A stretch of DNA of 64,000 nt. Origin: Euryarchaeota archaeon RBG_13_57_23. Its GTDB lineage: Archaea; Thermoplasmatota; Thermoplasmata; UBA10834. Shown here piece by piece: positions 1 through 8,398 of this stretch. Location of the stretch: positions 1 to 64,000 of the forward strand of contig MGVW01000035.1 of the NCBI GenBank assembly GCA_001800675.1, read 5' to 3'. A program made the translations under genes and the position numbers. A model generated the notes under the pieces. That model was not told where the DNA came from, searched no databases, and saw only the letters and a list, made by a program, of their open reading frames with translations. Within the stretch, counting starts at the first letter, position 1; each line of letters opens with the position of its first letter.

Positions 1-92
1 GCTCTGGCAGCCCACTTTCTCATGGAGAGGGGACTTTCCTCAGCCGGCCCCTGATGAACAGGAGCCTACCGTCAGCCATCCGCCTTCTCCTG
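1..92 (-). ncRNA. rnpB: RNase P RNA, 5' portion, cut by the left edge
   Basis: Catalytic RNA of ribonuclease P, which matures tRNA 5' ends. Reading the minus strand, positions 42-31 give the conserved region I core GAGGAAAGTCC, followed by a TCCAT block and GTGCCAG-like bases (GGCTGCCAG near 12-2) in the order found in RNase P RNAs. Just upstream, about 67-47 can fold as an 8-bp P3-type hairpin (GGCTCCTG / CAGGGGCC, loop TTCAT). The 5' end is approximate and the rest of the gene lies left of the window. It follows cheD on the same strand. Confidence 0.82.
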
Positions 93-158
93 GCAAGACT
101 ATCAAGAGGTCGTCGACCTACAAAAGCATTTCTCCGCGGAATCGGGACTTCCCTGAGA

Positions 159-635
159 TCAGATAATCTTCTCCCCGCCGAAGGCGGTCTGCACAGTGAC
201 CTTCCCGATGTCGAGGTCGAAGTAGACGGAGCGTCCTCTTTTCCCAGCGGTCTCCTCCGCCATGATCCTAATCGAGTTCTGGTGGAGCACTTTCCGTGCC
301 TCGAAGATGTTGTCCCTGCCGATGTTGGATATCGCGAGGTTGACCGCCTTGAACATCTCAGCGCCTCCGACCAATCTCGCAAAGATTCTCGCTTTGATCG
401 CGCCTTCCTTGATCATCTCATCGACCAATTTCTTCGTTCCGGTGTCGGCATACTTCTCCGCCTGGTCGTAGTGATTGGGAGCCTTGGGAAGAAGCACATG
501 CACTATTCCCCCCAGTTTCACGACAGGGTCGTACAATATGATTGCAACGCAGGAGCCAAGCCCGAGGCAAGCTAGCCTCGAGGGCGGGCGGGAAACCGCC
601 AGCTGCGCTATGCCGACGACCGTCAGGTCATTCAT
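159..635 (-). CDS. cheD: CheD chemoreceptor glutamine deamidase
   Basis: 158 aa, normal length for CheD. It deamidates glutamines in chemoreceptors and partners with CheC in adaptation. The catalytic cysteine is C29 in the GLGSC motif and the catalytic histidine is H46 in a GGIVH segment followed by LLP. In Thermotoga CheD the triad is completed by a Thr six residues before the Cys; here that position is C23, an unusual substitution. The ATG overlaps the cheC stop by 4 bp (632-635), so the two are translationally coupled. It is the last gene of the che operon. Confidence 0.95.
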   Translation of the reverse strand: MNDLTVVGIAQLAVSRPPSRLACLGLGSCVAIILYDPVVKLGGIVHVLLPKAPNHYDQAEKYADTGTKKLVDEMIKEGAIKARIFARLVGGAEMFKAVNLAISNIGRDNIFEARKVLHQNSIRIMAEETAGKRGRSVYFDLDIGKVTVQTAFGGEKII

Positions 636-1252
636 TTGCAGTGTTCACCCATTCTCTCCAGAATGATGTTCAGAGTGGACTCTTCTGGAAGCATCAGGAA
701 GTATCCGTCGAACTGTCTGTCAAGTGCCTTGAACGACGTGTGAACTGCAATCACTGTATCGACCTTGGCCCCCAGAGTCGCAAGCGGGACGTTGAGCACC
801 GCGCCAAGGTAATCGACGGTCGCGTCCGGCGGAGCGGGGATCATGTCGATGTCGATCATCCTCGATACAGCGATGAGGTACCAACACAGACATATGTTTC
901 CAACTTCTCTCAGGGCGGATTTCTGGAGCTCGGTCAGGGACGAGAGGTCTATCTCTGCCTTCGTGAGGTGGTTGAGAAGTGACACCGCAGAATCCTGTGG
1001 GAGAACGACGAGTATTCCGCTCTTGAGCTCGCCGCAAAGGTATGTGTAAGTGCCCGCTACTATCTGGTTTCCGCCTCCGAGCCAGTCCGCCACTTTGGAC
1101 AGCGGCAATATCTCGCATGTGGTGACATCGTTCATCAGGTCGACGTCGAGGAGATGGGACAGGGCAGTTGCAGCGCTGCCCGCGCCTATGTTGGCGAATT
1201 CGCTTATTATTCCAAGCACCTTGCGTTCTTTATCTTCCGCCAATATCTTCAC
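632..1252 (-). CDS. cheC: CheC CheY-P phosphatase
   Basis: 206 aa, the usual CheC length. It dephosphorylates CheY-P and binds CheD. Two pseudo-symmetric active sites are visible. The second has the canonical S/D-x3-E-x2-N pattern at S112, E116 and N119. The first keeps E18 and N21 but has Gly14 at the S/D position. It overlaps cheA by 4 bp at 1249-1252 and cheD by 4 bp at 632-635, so the cheA-cheC-cheD block is tightly coupled. CheX and FliY are relatives, but the two-site architecture and neighbours favour CheC. Confidence 0.93.
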   Translation of the reverse strand: MKILAEDKERKVLGIISEFANIGAGSAATALSHLLDVDLMNDVTTCEILPLSKVADWLGGGNQIVAGTYTYLCGELKSGILVVLPQDSAVSLLNHLTKAEIDLSSLTELQKSALREVGNICLCWYLIAVSRMIDIDMIPAPPDATVDYLGAVLNVPLATLGAKVDTVIAVHTSFKALDRQFDGYFLMLPEESTLNIILERMGEHCK

Positions 1253-3174
1253 CCGCCTAGGATCGATTCGACGTCTATGATGAGAGCGATCTTGCCGCTC
1301 CCGAGGATAGTGCCTCCAGAGATGCCTTTCACTTTCCTCAGGCGCCTGTCCAAGGATTTGACGACTATCTGGTGATGGCCGACGAGCTCGTCCACCTCGA
1401 GAGCAGCCCTGCGGTCTCTGCTCTGGACAATGAGCGTGTTGATGCCTTCGGACCTGTCAACACGCTCGATACCGAAGAAATCCCGCATGCTTATGAGTGG
1501 GAGAATCTCGCCTCTCAGCTGGACCACGTCCCTGCTTCTGATGGTCTTGATCTCTTCCGCCCCAAATCTGTGCGATTCTACTATCGTCCCCATTGGGACC
1601 GCGTAGGTCTGAGTTTCTATCCCGATGAGCATAGCATCGATTATAGCAAGCGTGAATGGAAGCCAAAGTGAAAAGGTCGTCCCCGCCCCTTTCGCGGTGT
1701 TGACCATCACGGATCCGCCCAGCTCTTCGACGTTGCGCTTCACGACGTCGAGACCGACGCCTCGGCCCGAAACCTCGGTCACCTTGCTAGATGTCGAGAA
1801 TCCAGGCCTAAACAGAAGGTCGATCAAGTCTCTTCCCAGAGCCTCCTGTGCCTGCTCCTGTGTCATGAGTCCCTTGGCCACTGCGGATTGGCGAACAGTG
1901 TCAAGGTCTATTCCCTTGCCGTCGTCCGAGACCTCGATCAAGACGTGGTCCTGCTGTTTGGACGCCACTATCCTTATCAAGCCCTTGGCACGCTTGCCAG
2001 ACCTGAGCCTATCGTCCGCGGGCTCGATCCCGTGGTCGACGCAGTTCCTGAGGAGGTGCATCATCGGCTCGGTGATCTTGTCGACGACTGTCCTGTCGAG
2101 CTCTATGGAACCGCCTTCGACGACGAGCTCTACATCCTTGCCTTCGTTCTTGGCGATATCCCTGACCATCCGGGGGAACCTGCTCATGACAACATCGAGG
2201 GGAATCATCCGTATGCCGAGAACCCTCGACTGGATGTCCACCGTGAGCTTGTCTATGAGGGACGAAATCTCCTGGAGTTCGTGGTCATCACGTACGCTGG
2301 CCTTCTCGAGGAGTCTGCTCCTTCCGATGACGAGCTCCCCGACATTGTCCAGCAGATCGTCAAGTTTGTCCATCCCAACTCGAACCGTCTGCGGGAGAGC
2401 CGTCTCAGAAGCCACAGGACCGACGACCTTATCCTGCTTGGCCATCTTCTGCCACTTCTCTCGCGGCTCGTCTGAGGCGCCGAGATACATCTCCTCCACG
2501 TCTGCCATGGCCAGAACCCTCTGGAGGGCCTCCTGGAGTTTGTTTCCGGGCTCGACCACGACCATCAGCTCCTCGAACATGTTCTCCTTCTCGATTTCGT
2601 CCTCATTCGGGTTTGTGCTGAGAACAGTCGATGTCTTCGACAGCTCCTTGAGTATGACGACCGCCCTCGCCGAGGGGAGAGCGCACCTTTTTCCGAGCTT
2701 GATGGAGATGGAAGTCGTGTCCGGTTTCGATGCGGACGCTTTCTCTTTCTTGGATTTCGTCCCCTTTTCTTTCTTCACGGGGGCAGGTTTTGCGAGGACG
2801 GCCTTCAGCTCTTCGATCAGTTGCGGATTGTCCTGCACCTGGGAGGACGATTCGAAGGAGCCGACCATCGCCTCCAGAGCGTCCATGGCCTTGAAGATGC
2901 ATTCAGCGACATCGTCCGTCGGTGTCAGAGTCTCTTCGCGGACGGAGCTGAGAACATCTTCGAGTGCGTGTGACAGGTTCGTGATGACCGTCTGGTTCAT
3001 CATCCCTGCCATGCCCTTGATGGAGTGACACGATCTGAAAATCTGGTCGACGAGCTCTTTATTGTCGGGATTCTTCTCCAGCTCGAGCATGGCCTCGTTC
3101 ATCACGCGAAGTGCTTCTCGCGCCTCGGTGACGAACATCTTCTGATATTTCACCATGTCGAACTCTTTAGGCAA
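1249..3174 (-). CDS. cheA: CheA chemotaxis histidine kinase
   Basis: 641 aa. The cytoplasmic kinase signals from receptors to CheY and CheB. The HPt domain is at about 1-125 with phospho-acceptor H50. A lysine-rich linker (130-150) and a response-regulator-binding-like region (155-235) follow. Dimerisation helices are at about 265-325. In the ATPase domain the N box is near 373-384, G1 (DDGKGID) at 417-423 and G2 (SGRGVGLD) at 469-476. A CheW-like domain runs from about 505 to the end. The start follows the cheB stop by 6 bp. All catalytic motifs are intact. Confidence 0.96.
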   Translation of the reverse strand: MPKEFDMVKYQKMFVTEAREALRVMNEAMLELEKNPDNKELVDQIFRSCHSIKGMAGMMNQTVITNLSHALEDVLSSVREETLTPTDDVAECIFKAMDALEAMVGSFESSSQVQDNPQLIEELKAVLAKPAPVKKEKGTKSKKEKASASKPDTTSISIKLGKRCALPSARAVVILKELSKTSTVLSTNPNEDEIEKENMFEELMVVVEPGNKLQEALQRVLAMADVEEMYLGASDEPREKWQKMAKQDKVVGPVASETALPQTVRVGMDKLDDLLDNVGELVIGRSRLLEKASVRDDHELQEISSLIDKLTVDIQSRVLGIRMIPLDVVMSRFPRMVRDIAKNEGKDVELVVEGGSIELDRTVVDKITEPMMHLLRNCVDHGIEPADDRLRSGKRAKGLIRIVASKQQDHVLIEVSDDGKGIDLDTVRQSAVAKGLMTQEQAQEALGRDLIDLLFRPGFSTSSKVTEVSGRGVGLDVVKRNVEELGGSVMVNTAKGAGTTFSLWLPFTLAIIDAMLIGIETQTYAVPMGTIVESHRFGAEEIKTIRSRDVVQLRGEILPLISMRDFFGIERVDRSEGINTLIVQSRDRRAALEVDELVGHHQIVVKSLDRRLRKVKGISGGTILGSGKIALIIDVESILGG

Positions 3175-3180
3175 TCCAGC

Positions 3181-4230
3181 TCACTCCTCCAGGAATTTGA
3201 CGATCTCCTCTGGTATCTTCTCAAGAGGAACGACCTTGTACGCTGCTCCTGCCTCGAACACCGACTTCGGCATCCCAGGCGCGACCGCAGTCGCCTCGTC
3301 TTGTACTATGACCCTTCCGCCGCAGTTCTTGATCGCAACCGCGCCGTCAGTCCCGTCCTCCCCCATCCCGGTGAGCACGACCGCAAGCACCGATTCGCCC
3401 AGGCTGTCAGCGGCGCTCTTAAAGAGCACGTCGACGGAAGGCTTCACGAAATTGACCGGGTCGCTGTCGTCGAGACTCATCTGGATCGATGAAGCCCCCT
3501 TCCAAGAGACTCGAAGGTGTTTCCCTCCAGGCGCGACGTACACGACACCCTTTTCCGCTCTCAGCCCCTCCTCGGCAAGCTCCACGCGAGGCCCCTTGAC
3601 CGCGCTCAGGCGTTTGGCGAAGGACTGGGAAAACTCCGAGGGTAGGTGCTGGACGATGAACACCGGAGCGGGCAGTCCCCGCGGTAGCGAAGCGATGATG
3701 AATTCAAGCGCCCTCGGTCCGCCGAGAGAGGCCCCTATGACAATCACTTTGTGCTGAATTCTCCCCGGCTTGGGATTTCGCAGCTGGTGTGTGACTGGTG
3801 TCATGGTTTTCCTGAGGGCATCAACTCTTGTAGAGGCCGCCTCAATGACCACCTGGGAGATGCGGTCTGCGAAGTTTACGATGTCAATCGACACAGGTCC
3901 GCTAGGTTTCGATATGAAGTCGACAGCTCCGAGTTCGAGCGCACGCAGAGGCAGCTGGTTGTCCATCTTGTCCATCGCGCTCAGCATGACGACTCTCGTG
4001 GGAGCCTCCTTCATGATTCTCTTCAAGGTTGCTATGCCGTCTATCTTGGGCATCTGGATGTCGAGTAGAATCACGTCTGGGGCATCGGCCCTCGCCCTTT
4101 CGACCGCTTCGACCCCGTCCTTGGCCGTTCCAATGACGCTTATGCTGCTGTTCGACTCAAGCATGTCCTTGAGCACGACGCGCATGTAGGCGCTGTCATC
4201 CACGACTAGGACCCTGACCTTCCCACCCAT
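3181..4230 (-). CDS. cheB: CheB receptor methylesterase/deamidase
   Basis: 349 aa from the chosen start. The receiver domain has acidic pair D11/D12 and phospho-acceptor D57. The linker is at about 125-160, followed by the methylesterase domain with catalytic S168 (GASLGG), H195 and D292 (GMGEDGTDG). It removes methyl groups from receptors. An upstream in-frame ATG at 4266 would add 12 residues and overlap cheY by 26 bp. I prefer 4230 because GAGGGTAG sits just before it and the protein then begins like other receivers. It lies 10 bp after the cheY stop. Confidence 0.95.
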   Translation of the reverse strand: MGGKVRVLVVDDSAYMRVVLKDMLESNSSISVIGTAKDGVEAVERARADAPDVILLDIQMPKIDGIATLKRIMKEAPTRVVMLSAMDKMDNQLPLRALELGAVDFISKPSGPVSIDIVNFADRISQVVIEAASTRVDALRKTMTPVTHQLRNPKPGRIQHKVIVIGASLGGPRALEFIIASLPRGLPAPVFIVQHLPSEFSQSFAKRLSAVKGPRVELAEEGLRAEKGVVYVAPGGKHLRVSWKGASSIQMSLDDSDPVNFVKPSVDVLFKSAADSLGESVLAVVLTGMGEDGTDGAVAIKNCGGRVIVQDEATAVAPGMPKSVFEAGAAYKVVPLEKIPEEIVKFLEE

Positions 4231-4240
4231 GGAGCTACCC

Positions 4241-4606
4241 TCATATCTCCATTTGAAGAACAGCATTCACCGATTCGAGGACGTCGTCCGCTGTGAACGG
4301 CTTGATTATGAAATCGACAGCGCCGGCCTCCAGCGAGCGCATCACCGTCTTCTGATGTCCGAGTGCGGAGATCATGATGATCTTGGCTTTTGTATTGGCC
4401 TCCTTGAGGCGCTTGACGGCCTCTATGCCGTCTTTGTCGGGCATGACGATGTCCATCGTCACTATCTCCGGAGACTCCTTGACGAAGCGGTCTAGAGCCT
4501 CGTCGGCGCTCTTTGCCTCTATGACCTTGTGGCCTCCAGCTTCCAGGATGTTCCTGAGCACCTTTCGCATGAATTCCGAGTCGTCCACTACGAGTACCTT
4601 GGCCAA
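4241..4606 (-). CDS. cheY: CheY response regulator
   Basis: 121 aa single receiver domain that carries the phosphate from CheA to the motility motor. The acidic pair is D8/D9 and the phospho-acceptor is D52. A switch Ser in a MISA segment and a conserved Lys in IKPF near the C-terminus are present. It lies between cheW (5 bp upstream) and cheB. In Archaea CheY reaches the archaellum through CheF-type adaptors; no archaellum or cheF gene is visible in the window. Confidence 0.94.
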   Translation of the reverse strand: MAKVLVVDDSEFMRKVLRNILEAGGHKVIEAKSADEALDRFVKESPEIVTMDIVMPDKDGIEAVKRLKEANTKAKIIMISALGHQKTVMRSLEAGAVDFIIKPFTADDVLESVNAVLQMEI

Positions 4607-4611
4607 GATTT

Positions 4612-5097
4612 CTACCTCCTGGGCTGAACCGAACTCTCCTCTGGGAGCTCGAGAATCTTCAGAGGATCGATAACCGTTATGAGCCTGTCTTCGAGCTTCA
4701 CAATGCCGACGACGTACTGGGCCTCTATCCCGCTGGCGACGTAGGCTGGCGCCTTCTCGATGGCCTCCGCAGGCACTCTGGCCACCTCGAGGACTTCATC
4801 AACCATGAACCCGACAGGAGCATCGGGGGCGTCGACTACTATAATCTTGGGGTTCGCAGCTCCCTCTGGATTCATGTCGAAGCGTTTTCTGAGGTTCACC
4901 ACGGTCAGGAGTTTCCCCCTGAGGTTGACGACTCCCTCTATGTGCGATGCGGCGCGGTGTACTTTCGCCACGTCCTCCATGTCGTGAATTTCTCGGACCG
5001 TCGAGACCTCGATGCCGTATTCTTCCTTGTCCAGTCTGAACACGACCAGCTGTCTGAGGGTATCTTCCTTCATCTTGCGTACACCCTCCCTGGTCAT
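4612..5097 (-). CDS. cheW: CheW receptor-kinase coupling protein
   Basis: 161 aa, one CheW beta-barrel domain that bridges chemoreceptors and CheA. Recognisable segments are the VVFRLDKEEYGI start strand, the VVNLRGK motif and the C-terminal LITVIDP strand. The ATG at 5097 overlaps the receptor stop codon (5094-5097). A second in-frame ATG at 5073 (residue 9) is preceded by GGGAGGGTG and could be the true start; the two cannot be separated from sequence alone. Confidence 0.93.
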   Translation of the reverse strand: MTREGVRKMKEDTLRQLVVFRLDKEEYGIEVSTVREIHDMEDVAKVHRAASHIEGVVNLRGKLLTVVNLRKRFDMNPEGAANPKIIVVDAPDAPVGFMVDEVLEVARVPAEAIEKAPAYVASGIEAQYVVGIVKLEDRLITVIDPLKILELPEESSVQPRR

Positions 5098-7034
5098 TCC
5101 TTGAGCTTGGCAGTCTGGTCTGCAGGTGTCTGTGCATCGGTCGCGGTGACCTGCTTCGTCATGTCGGTCAGTTTGCCGGCCAGGGTTGCGAGCTCGTTTG
5201 CGGAGGCAGTTATCTCCTCCATGCCCGCCGCCAGATTCTCAGATGATATCGACAGGCCCTCAGCGGAAGCGGAATTGTCCTTGGCGATCGCCGCAACCTC
5301 GTCGAGGCTCTTCGCCAGACTCTCGGTGAGAGCCTTCTGCTCCTCGGTGGACGCGCTGATCTCTTCGACCATGGCCGCCGTTTCCTCCACTGTGGCTGCG
5401 ATGTCCTCGAGGGACTTCAGGGACTCCGATATGGTCCTTGAGCTCTCGGCCGCGTCCGTCATAGTGTTCTCCATCCTCTGGGTCGTTTCGTTGATGTCGC
5501 TCTCGACCAGCTCGATCAGCTGCTGTATCTGACCCGCAGCCTTTCTGGAGCCTTCGGCCAGTTTCCTGACCTCATCTGCCACCACTGCGAATCCGCGGCC
5601 CTGCTCACCAGCTCTCGCCGCCTCGATGGCAGCGTTCAGGGATAGCAGGTTTGTCTGCGCCGCGATGTTCGTGATGATCGATACGATCTGCGAGATCTCC
5701 TTGGACTTCTTGGCGAGCTGCTTCATGGAATCGGCTGTCGATTCGACGTTCTTGACCAGCGAATTCATCTTCTCGAGCGAGACATGGGCGGACTTGCTGC
5801 CGTTCTGGGCCACTTCGCTCGCGTTGGATGAAGCGCCTGCAGCATTCTGCGCGCTCTGCACGACATCGTAGATGGCTTTTGTCTGCTCGGCGAGCATCCG
5901 GACCATCTCATCGATCCTCATCGATTCGGTCTGCGTGCTCTTTGATGCGCTTGTCACCGCAGTCGAGACACGCTGGGTGTTCTCAGTCATCTGGCTGATC
6001 GTCTCGGCCAATGAGCTCGAGGATTCCTTCAGTGACTCCGACGCGATCCGAATCTCACTGGTGAGCTTAGACAGGTTCGCTTTCATCTGCTTGAAAGCCT
6101 CGACGAGCTTGGCCATGTCTCCCTTGGCCTCGATATTGACTTCCTTCGAGAGGTCGCCCGCCGCAATGGCCTGAGCGCTCTCGGTCAGTTCGATGAGCGG
6201 TTGGGAGGTGTTCTGGATCAGCAGGTTCATAGACTTCACGAGGTCGCCTACCTCGTCGTCGCTGACCTTCAGCTCAAGCCTTGTCCTGAAGTTGCCTTCT
6301 GCGATCGTCTTGGCAGTCTTTGCCACTGCGACGATCGGCTTGCTCTCTCTTGACGCGACGAAGAAGGTGGCAATTGCGACCGCGGCACCTATTATCGCGG
6401 CGCCTACTATCGTGAAGAGCATCGAGTTGAGAATGGCCTCTCTTATGAGTGTGTCCAACACGTCCGATGCTTGGCTATAGACATCGATCAAGGTGGCCAT
6501 GTTATCGTTAATGGTCTCCATCTGGGTAGAGGCCGTCTTGGATGCGTTGACCGCATCGGACGTCTGCCCCGCCTGGGCCGCGCTGTATGCGATTCCTGTG
6601 TTTGCCTGGTATGAGCTGAAGACACCCTCGATGTTCCCGAATGCGGTCTCTTCTGTGCTGATGAGAGCGCCTTTTCCTTCGTTCTCAAGTATGGAGCGCA
6701 GGTTCGGGGAGTTCTCAAAGGCGTATTTTAGCCTGTAATCTGTAAGGAACTGGCTGAACTGCCCCTGAAGGGTGTACATCTCGTTGTATCTGGTGCTGGA
6801 ATAGGGGTCGTCCGGGTCCAGGACGATGATCATGATCAGCTCGTGGGCTGATGCCAGGTCGTTCCCGGCCCCAGCGATGGCTTGCACGACCAGCGTCGAC
6901 TCATCGTGTATCGTTTCGGCGTTGGCCTTGATCTCGTACATGCCCTGAATCGAGATCACGCTCACAACCGCTACCGGCGCTAGCGACAGACCCAAGATCA
7001 CGGCAATCAGCTTTGCCGTCAAGCTCAGCCTCAA
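5094..7034 (-). CDS. Methyl-accepting chemotaxis protein, tandem HAMP
   Basis: 646 aa transmembrane receptor. TM1 is about 8-30, an extracytoplasmic helical sensor of the 4-helix-bundle type spans about 31-200, and TM2 is about 203-227. A HAMP domain follows at 228-280, then a second HAMP-like segment at about 285-325. The signalling coiled coil has the conserved hairpin tip (EQGRGFAVVADEVRKLAE). Translation probably starts with TTG at 7034 after a GGTGG ribosome site. It is the first gene of the che operon. The ligand is unknown and no ligand pocket motif is recognisable. Confidence 0.94.
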   Translation of the reverse strand: MRLSLTAKLIAVILGLSLAPVAVVSVISIQGMYEIKANAETIHDESTLVVQAIAGAGNDLASAHELIMIIVLDPDDPYSSTRYNEMYTLQGQFSQFLTDYRLKYAFENSPNLRSILENEGKGALISTEETAFGNIEGVFSSYQANTGIAYSAAQAGQTSDAVNASKTASTQMETINDNMATLIDVYSQASDVLDTLIREAILNSMLFTIVGAAIIGAAVAIATFFVASRESKPIVAVAKTAKTIAEGNFRTRLELKVSDDEVGDLVKSMNLLIQNTSQPLIELTESAQAIAAGDLSKEVNIEAKGDMAKLVEAFKQMKANLSKLTSEIRIASESLKESSSSLAETISQMTENTQRVSTAVTSASKSTQTESMRIDEMVRMLAEQTKAIYDVVQSAQNAAGASSNASEVAQNGSKSAHVSLEKMNSLVKNVESTADSMKQLAKKSKEISQIVSIITNIAAQTNLLSLNAAIEAARAGEQGRGFAVVADEVRKLAEGSRKAAGQIQQLIELVESDINETTQRMENTMTDAAESSRTISESLKSLEDIAATVEETAAMVEEISASTEEQKALTESLAKSLDEVAAIAKDNSASAEGLSISSENLAAGMEEITASANELATLAGKLTDMTKQVTATDAQTPADQTAKLKE

Positions 7035-7127
7035 TGCACCACCTTCTCGCGCTCATGCAAAAGCTTCCTAGCTGGGGGTAGTTTCCAGCAGGGGGGAGCC
7101 TTGCTGTGTCTCAACATCCGTCTGGGG

Positions 7128-7137
7128 TTTATTAAAT
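7128..7137. promoter_or_regulatory. TATA-like element between mcp and cheR
   Basis: TTTATTAAAT reads as a TATA box on either strand in the 211-bp gap between the divergent mcp operon and cheR. On the minus strand it would start transcription about 70 nt before the receptor. For cheR a closer weak element (GCATATCT, 7213-7220) would give an almost leaderless mRNA. Confidence 0.45.
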
Positions 7138-7245
7138 GATGTCGTATTCGTTTTCAACATCGATAACAAGTAGCCAGCATGATGGAAAAAGCGCATTTTC
7201 GACCCGGGTAAGGCATATCTACTGACAGACCCATAAGAGCGCCAG

Positions 7246-8067
7246 ATGGACATCTCAGAGCAAGATTTCGTCACCCGTGTGATGAGACATCTGTTCAGGG
7301 CCAGGGGCATAGACCTCTCGGGATACTCCCAATCGTTCGTCCTGCGCAGCATGAAGAAGAGGCTGGGCAGGTCAGGGGCTGCGGACTACTCCAGCTACCT
7401 TAGCCTTCTGACACACAGCGAGGTGGAGACCAACGAGCTACTGGGTGCATTGTCCATCAATGTGACCGAGTTCTTCAGGGACAAGGGGGCCTTCGAAGGG
7501 TTTTCCTCACAGGTCATACGTCCACTCCTCGCCTCCAAGATCAGGGAAGGAGGCGTGCTGCGGATTTGGAGCGCGGGCTGCGCCACGGGTCAGGAGACTT
7601 ATACGCTCGCGATCTGCGTTGCCGAGGAGATCAAGAAACTCCAATGCATCTCTGCGCCAGTGGTAGGAATTCAGGGAACGGACATATCGTCGAAAGCGGT
7701 CGCGAAGGCAAAGGCAGGAGTCTACACGAAAACCGAAATGAAGGGTCTGAACGAGAAGTATCTCAATCACTACTTCGAGAAGAACGGCGATCGTTACGAA
7801 GTGGTCCAGCCTCTTCGGAAGGGTGTGAGATTCGCAGTCGAGAACTTGCTGGATCCTCCAAGTGGCAGCTACTACGATGCCATCGTCTGCAGGAACGTCA
7901 TGATCTACTTCACGCGCACGATGCACGACGTGGTCACGATGCACCTGTTCAAAGCTCTGAGGAGTGGCGGTTACCTGATGCTGGGCAGGACCGAGACGCT
8001 CATGGGGACGCCAAGGGCGAGTTTCGAGGTAGTGGACCTCGAGAACAGGATACTCAGGAAGAAGTAG
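7246..8067 (+). CDS. cheR: CheR receptor methyltransferase
   Basis: 273 aa. It transfers methyl groups from S-adenosylmethionine to receptor glutamates, opposing CheB. The N-terminal helical domain is at about 1-70, NVTEFFRD at 72-79 (a CheR signature), and the SAM-binding loop GCATGQE at 111-117 followed by YTLA. A later CRNVMIYF segment is also typical. It is transcribed away from the che operon. No C-terminal TPR or pentapeptide-binding extension is present. Confidence 0.96.
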   Translation: MDISEQDFVTRVMRHLFRARGIDLSGYSQSFVLRSMKKRLGRSGAADYSSYLSLLTHSEVETNELLGALSINVTEFFRDKGAFEGFSSQVIRPLLASKIREGGVLRIWSAGCATGQETYTLAICVAEEIKKLQCISAPVVGIQGTDISSKAVAKAKAGVYTKTEMKGLNEKYLNHYFEKNGDRYEVVQPLRKGVRFAVENLLDPPSGSYYDAIVCRNVMIYFTRTMHDVVTMHLFKALRSGGYLMLGRTETLMGTPRASFEVVDLENRILRKK

Positions 8068-8072
8068 CAGAC

Positions 8073-8321
8073 TTAGTCGATTGCTCGGGCGAGGCCGGTC
8101 TCAGAAATCGACTCCGCCTCCATGATGTCCTCAAGCGATGGAACTTCGACCTCGCTCATGAAGTCACAGATGCATTCATAGCCCTCGCTCAGCTCGTCGG
8201 CGAGTTCCTGCTGGAGCCTGTCTATCTGGGAGGCAGTGAGTGTTCTCGCCATGACCTCCGCGAGCGTGACCCCTTCAGTCTCCGACTGGCGCACTAGTTT
8301 CTGCAGTAGAGCATGTGACAT
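8073..8321 (-). CDS. Unrecognised 82-residue acidic helical protein
   Basis: I do not recognise this family. From the ATG at 8321 it is 82 aa, predicted mostly helical, acidic toward the C-terminus, with one Cys (residue about 50) and no membrane segment. A longer reading frame to 8417 exists but overlaps the aminotransferase gene and would start upstream of a clear TATA box at 8373-8381, so the shorter form is favoured. AAGGGATG precedes the ATG. It lies convergent with cheR (5 bp apart), but a chemotaxis role is only a guess. Confidence 0.6.
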   Translation of the reverse strand: MSHALLQKLVRQSETEGVTLAEVMARTLTASQIDRLQQELADELSEGYECICDFMSEVEVPSLEDIMEAESISETGLARAID

Positions 8322-8372
8322 CGCGACCCATCCCTTCGTATGACAATCGTCAGACGATGAATGGATCTCTAG

Positions 8373-8381
8373 CATATATAA
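8373..8381 (-). promoter_or_regulatory. TATA box for the 82-aa gene
   Basis: Minus-strand TTATATATG at 8381-8373 lies about 52 bp upstream of the ATG at 8321. It predicts a transcript start near 8348 with a leader of about 27 nt. It rules against the longer upstream start. Confidence 0.65.
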
Positions 8382-8398
8382 CATTTGTCTGGACAGGG

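Noticed and set aside
1625..3028. 467-codon ORF on the plus strand opposite cheA
   Set aside because: Serine- and threonine-rich mirror of a GC-rich reading frame; no domain, and cheA on the other strand is complete.
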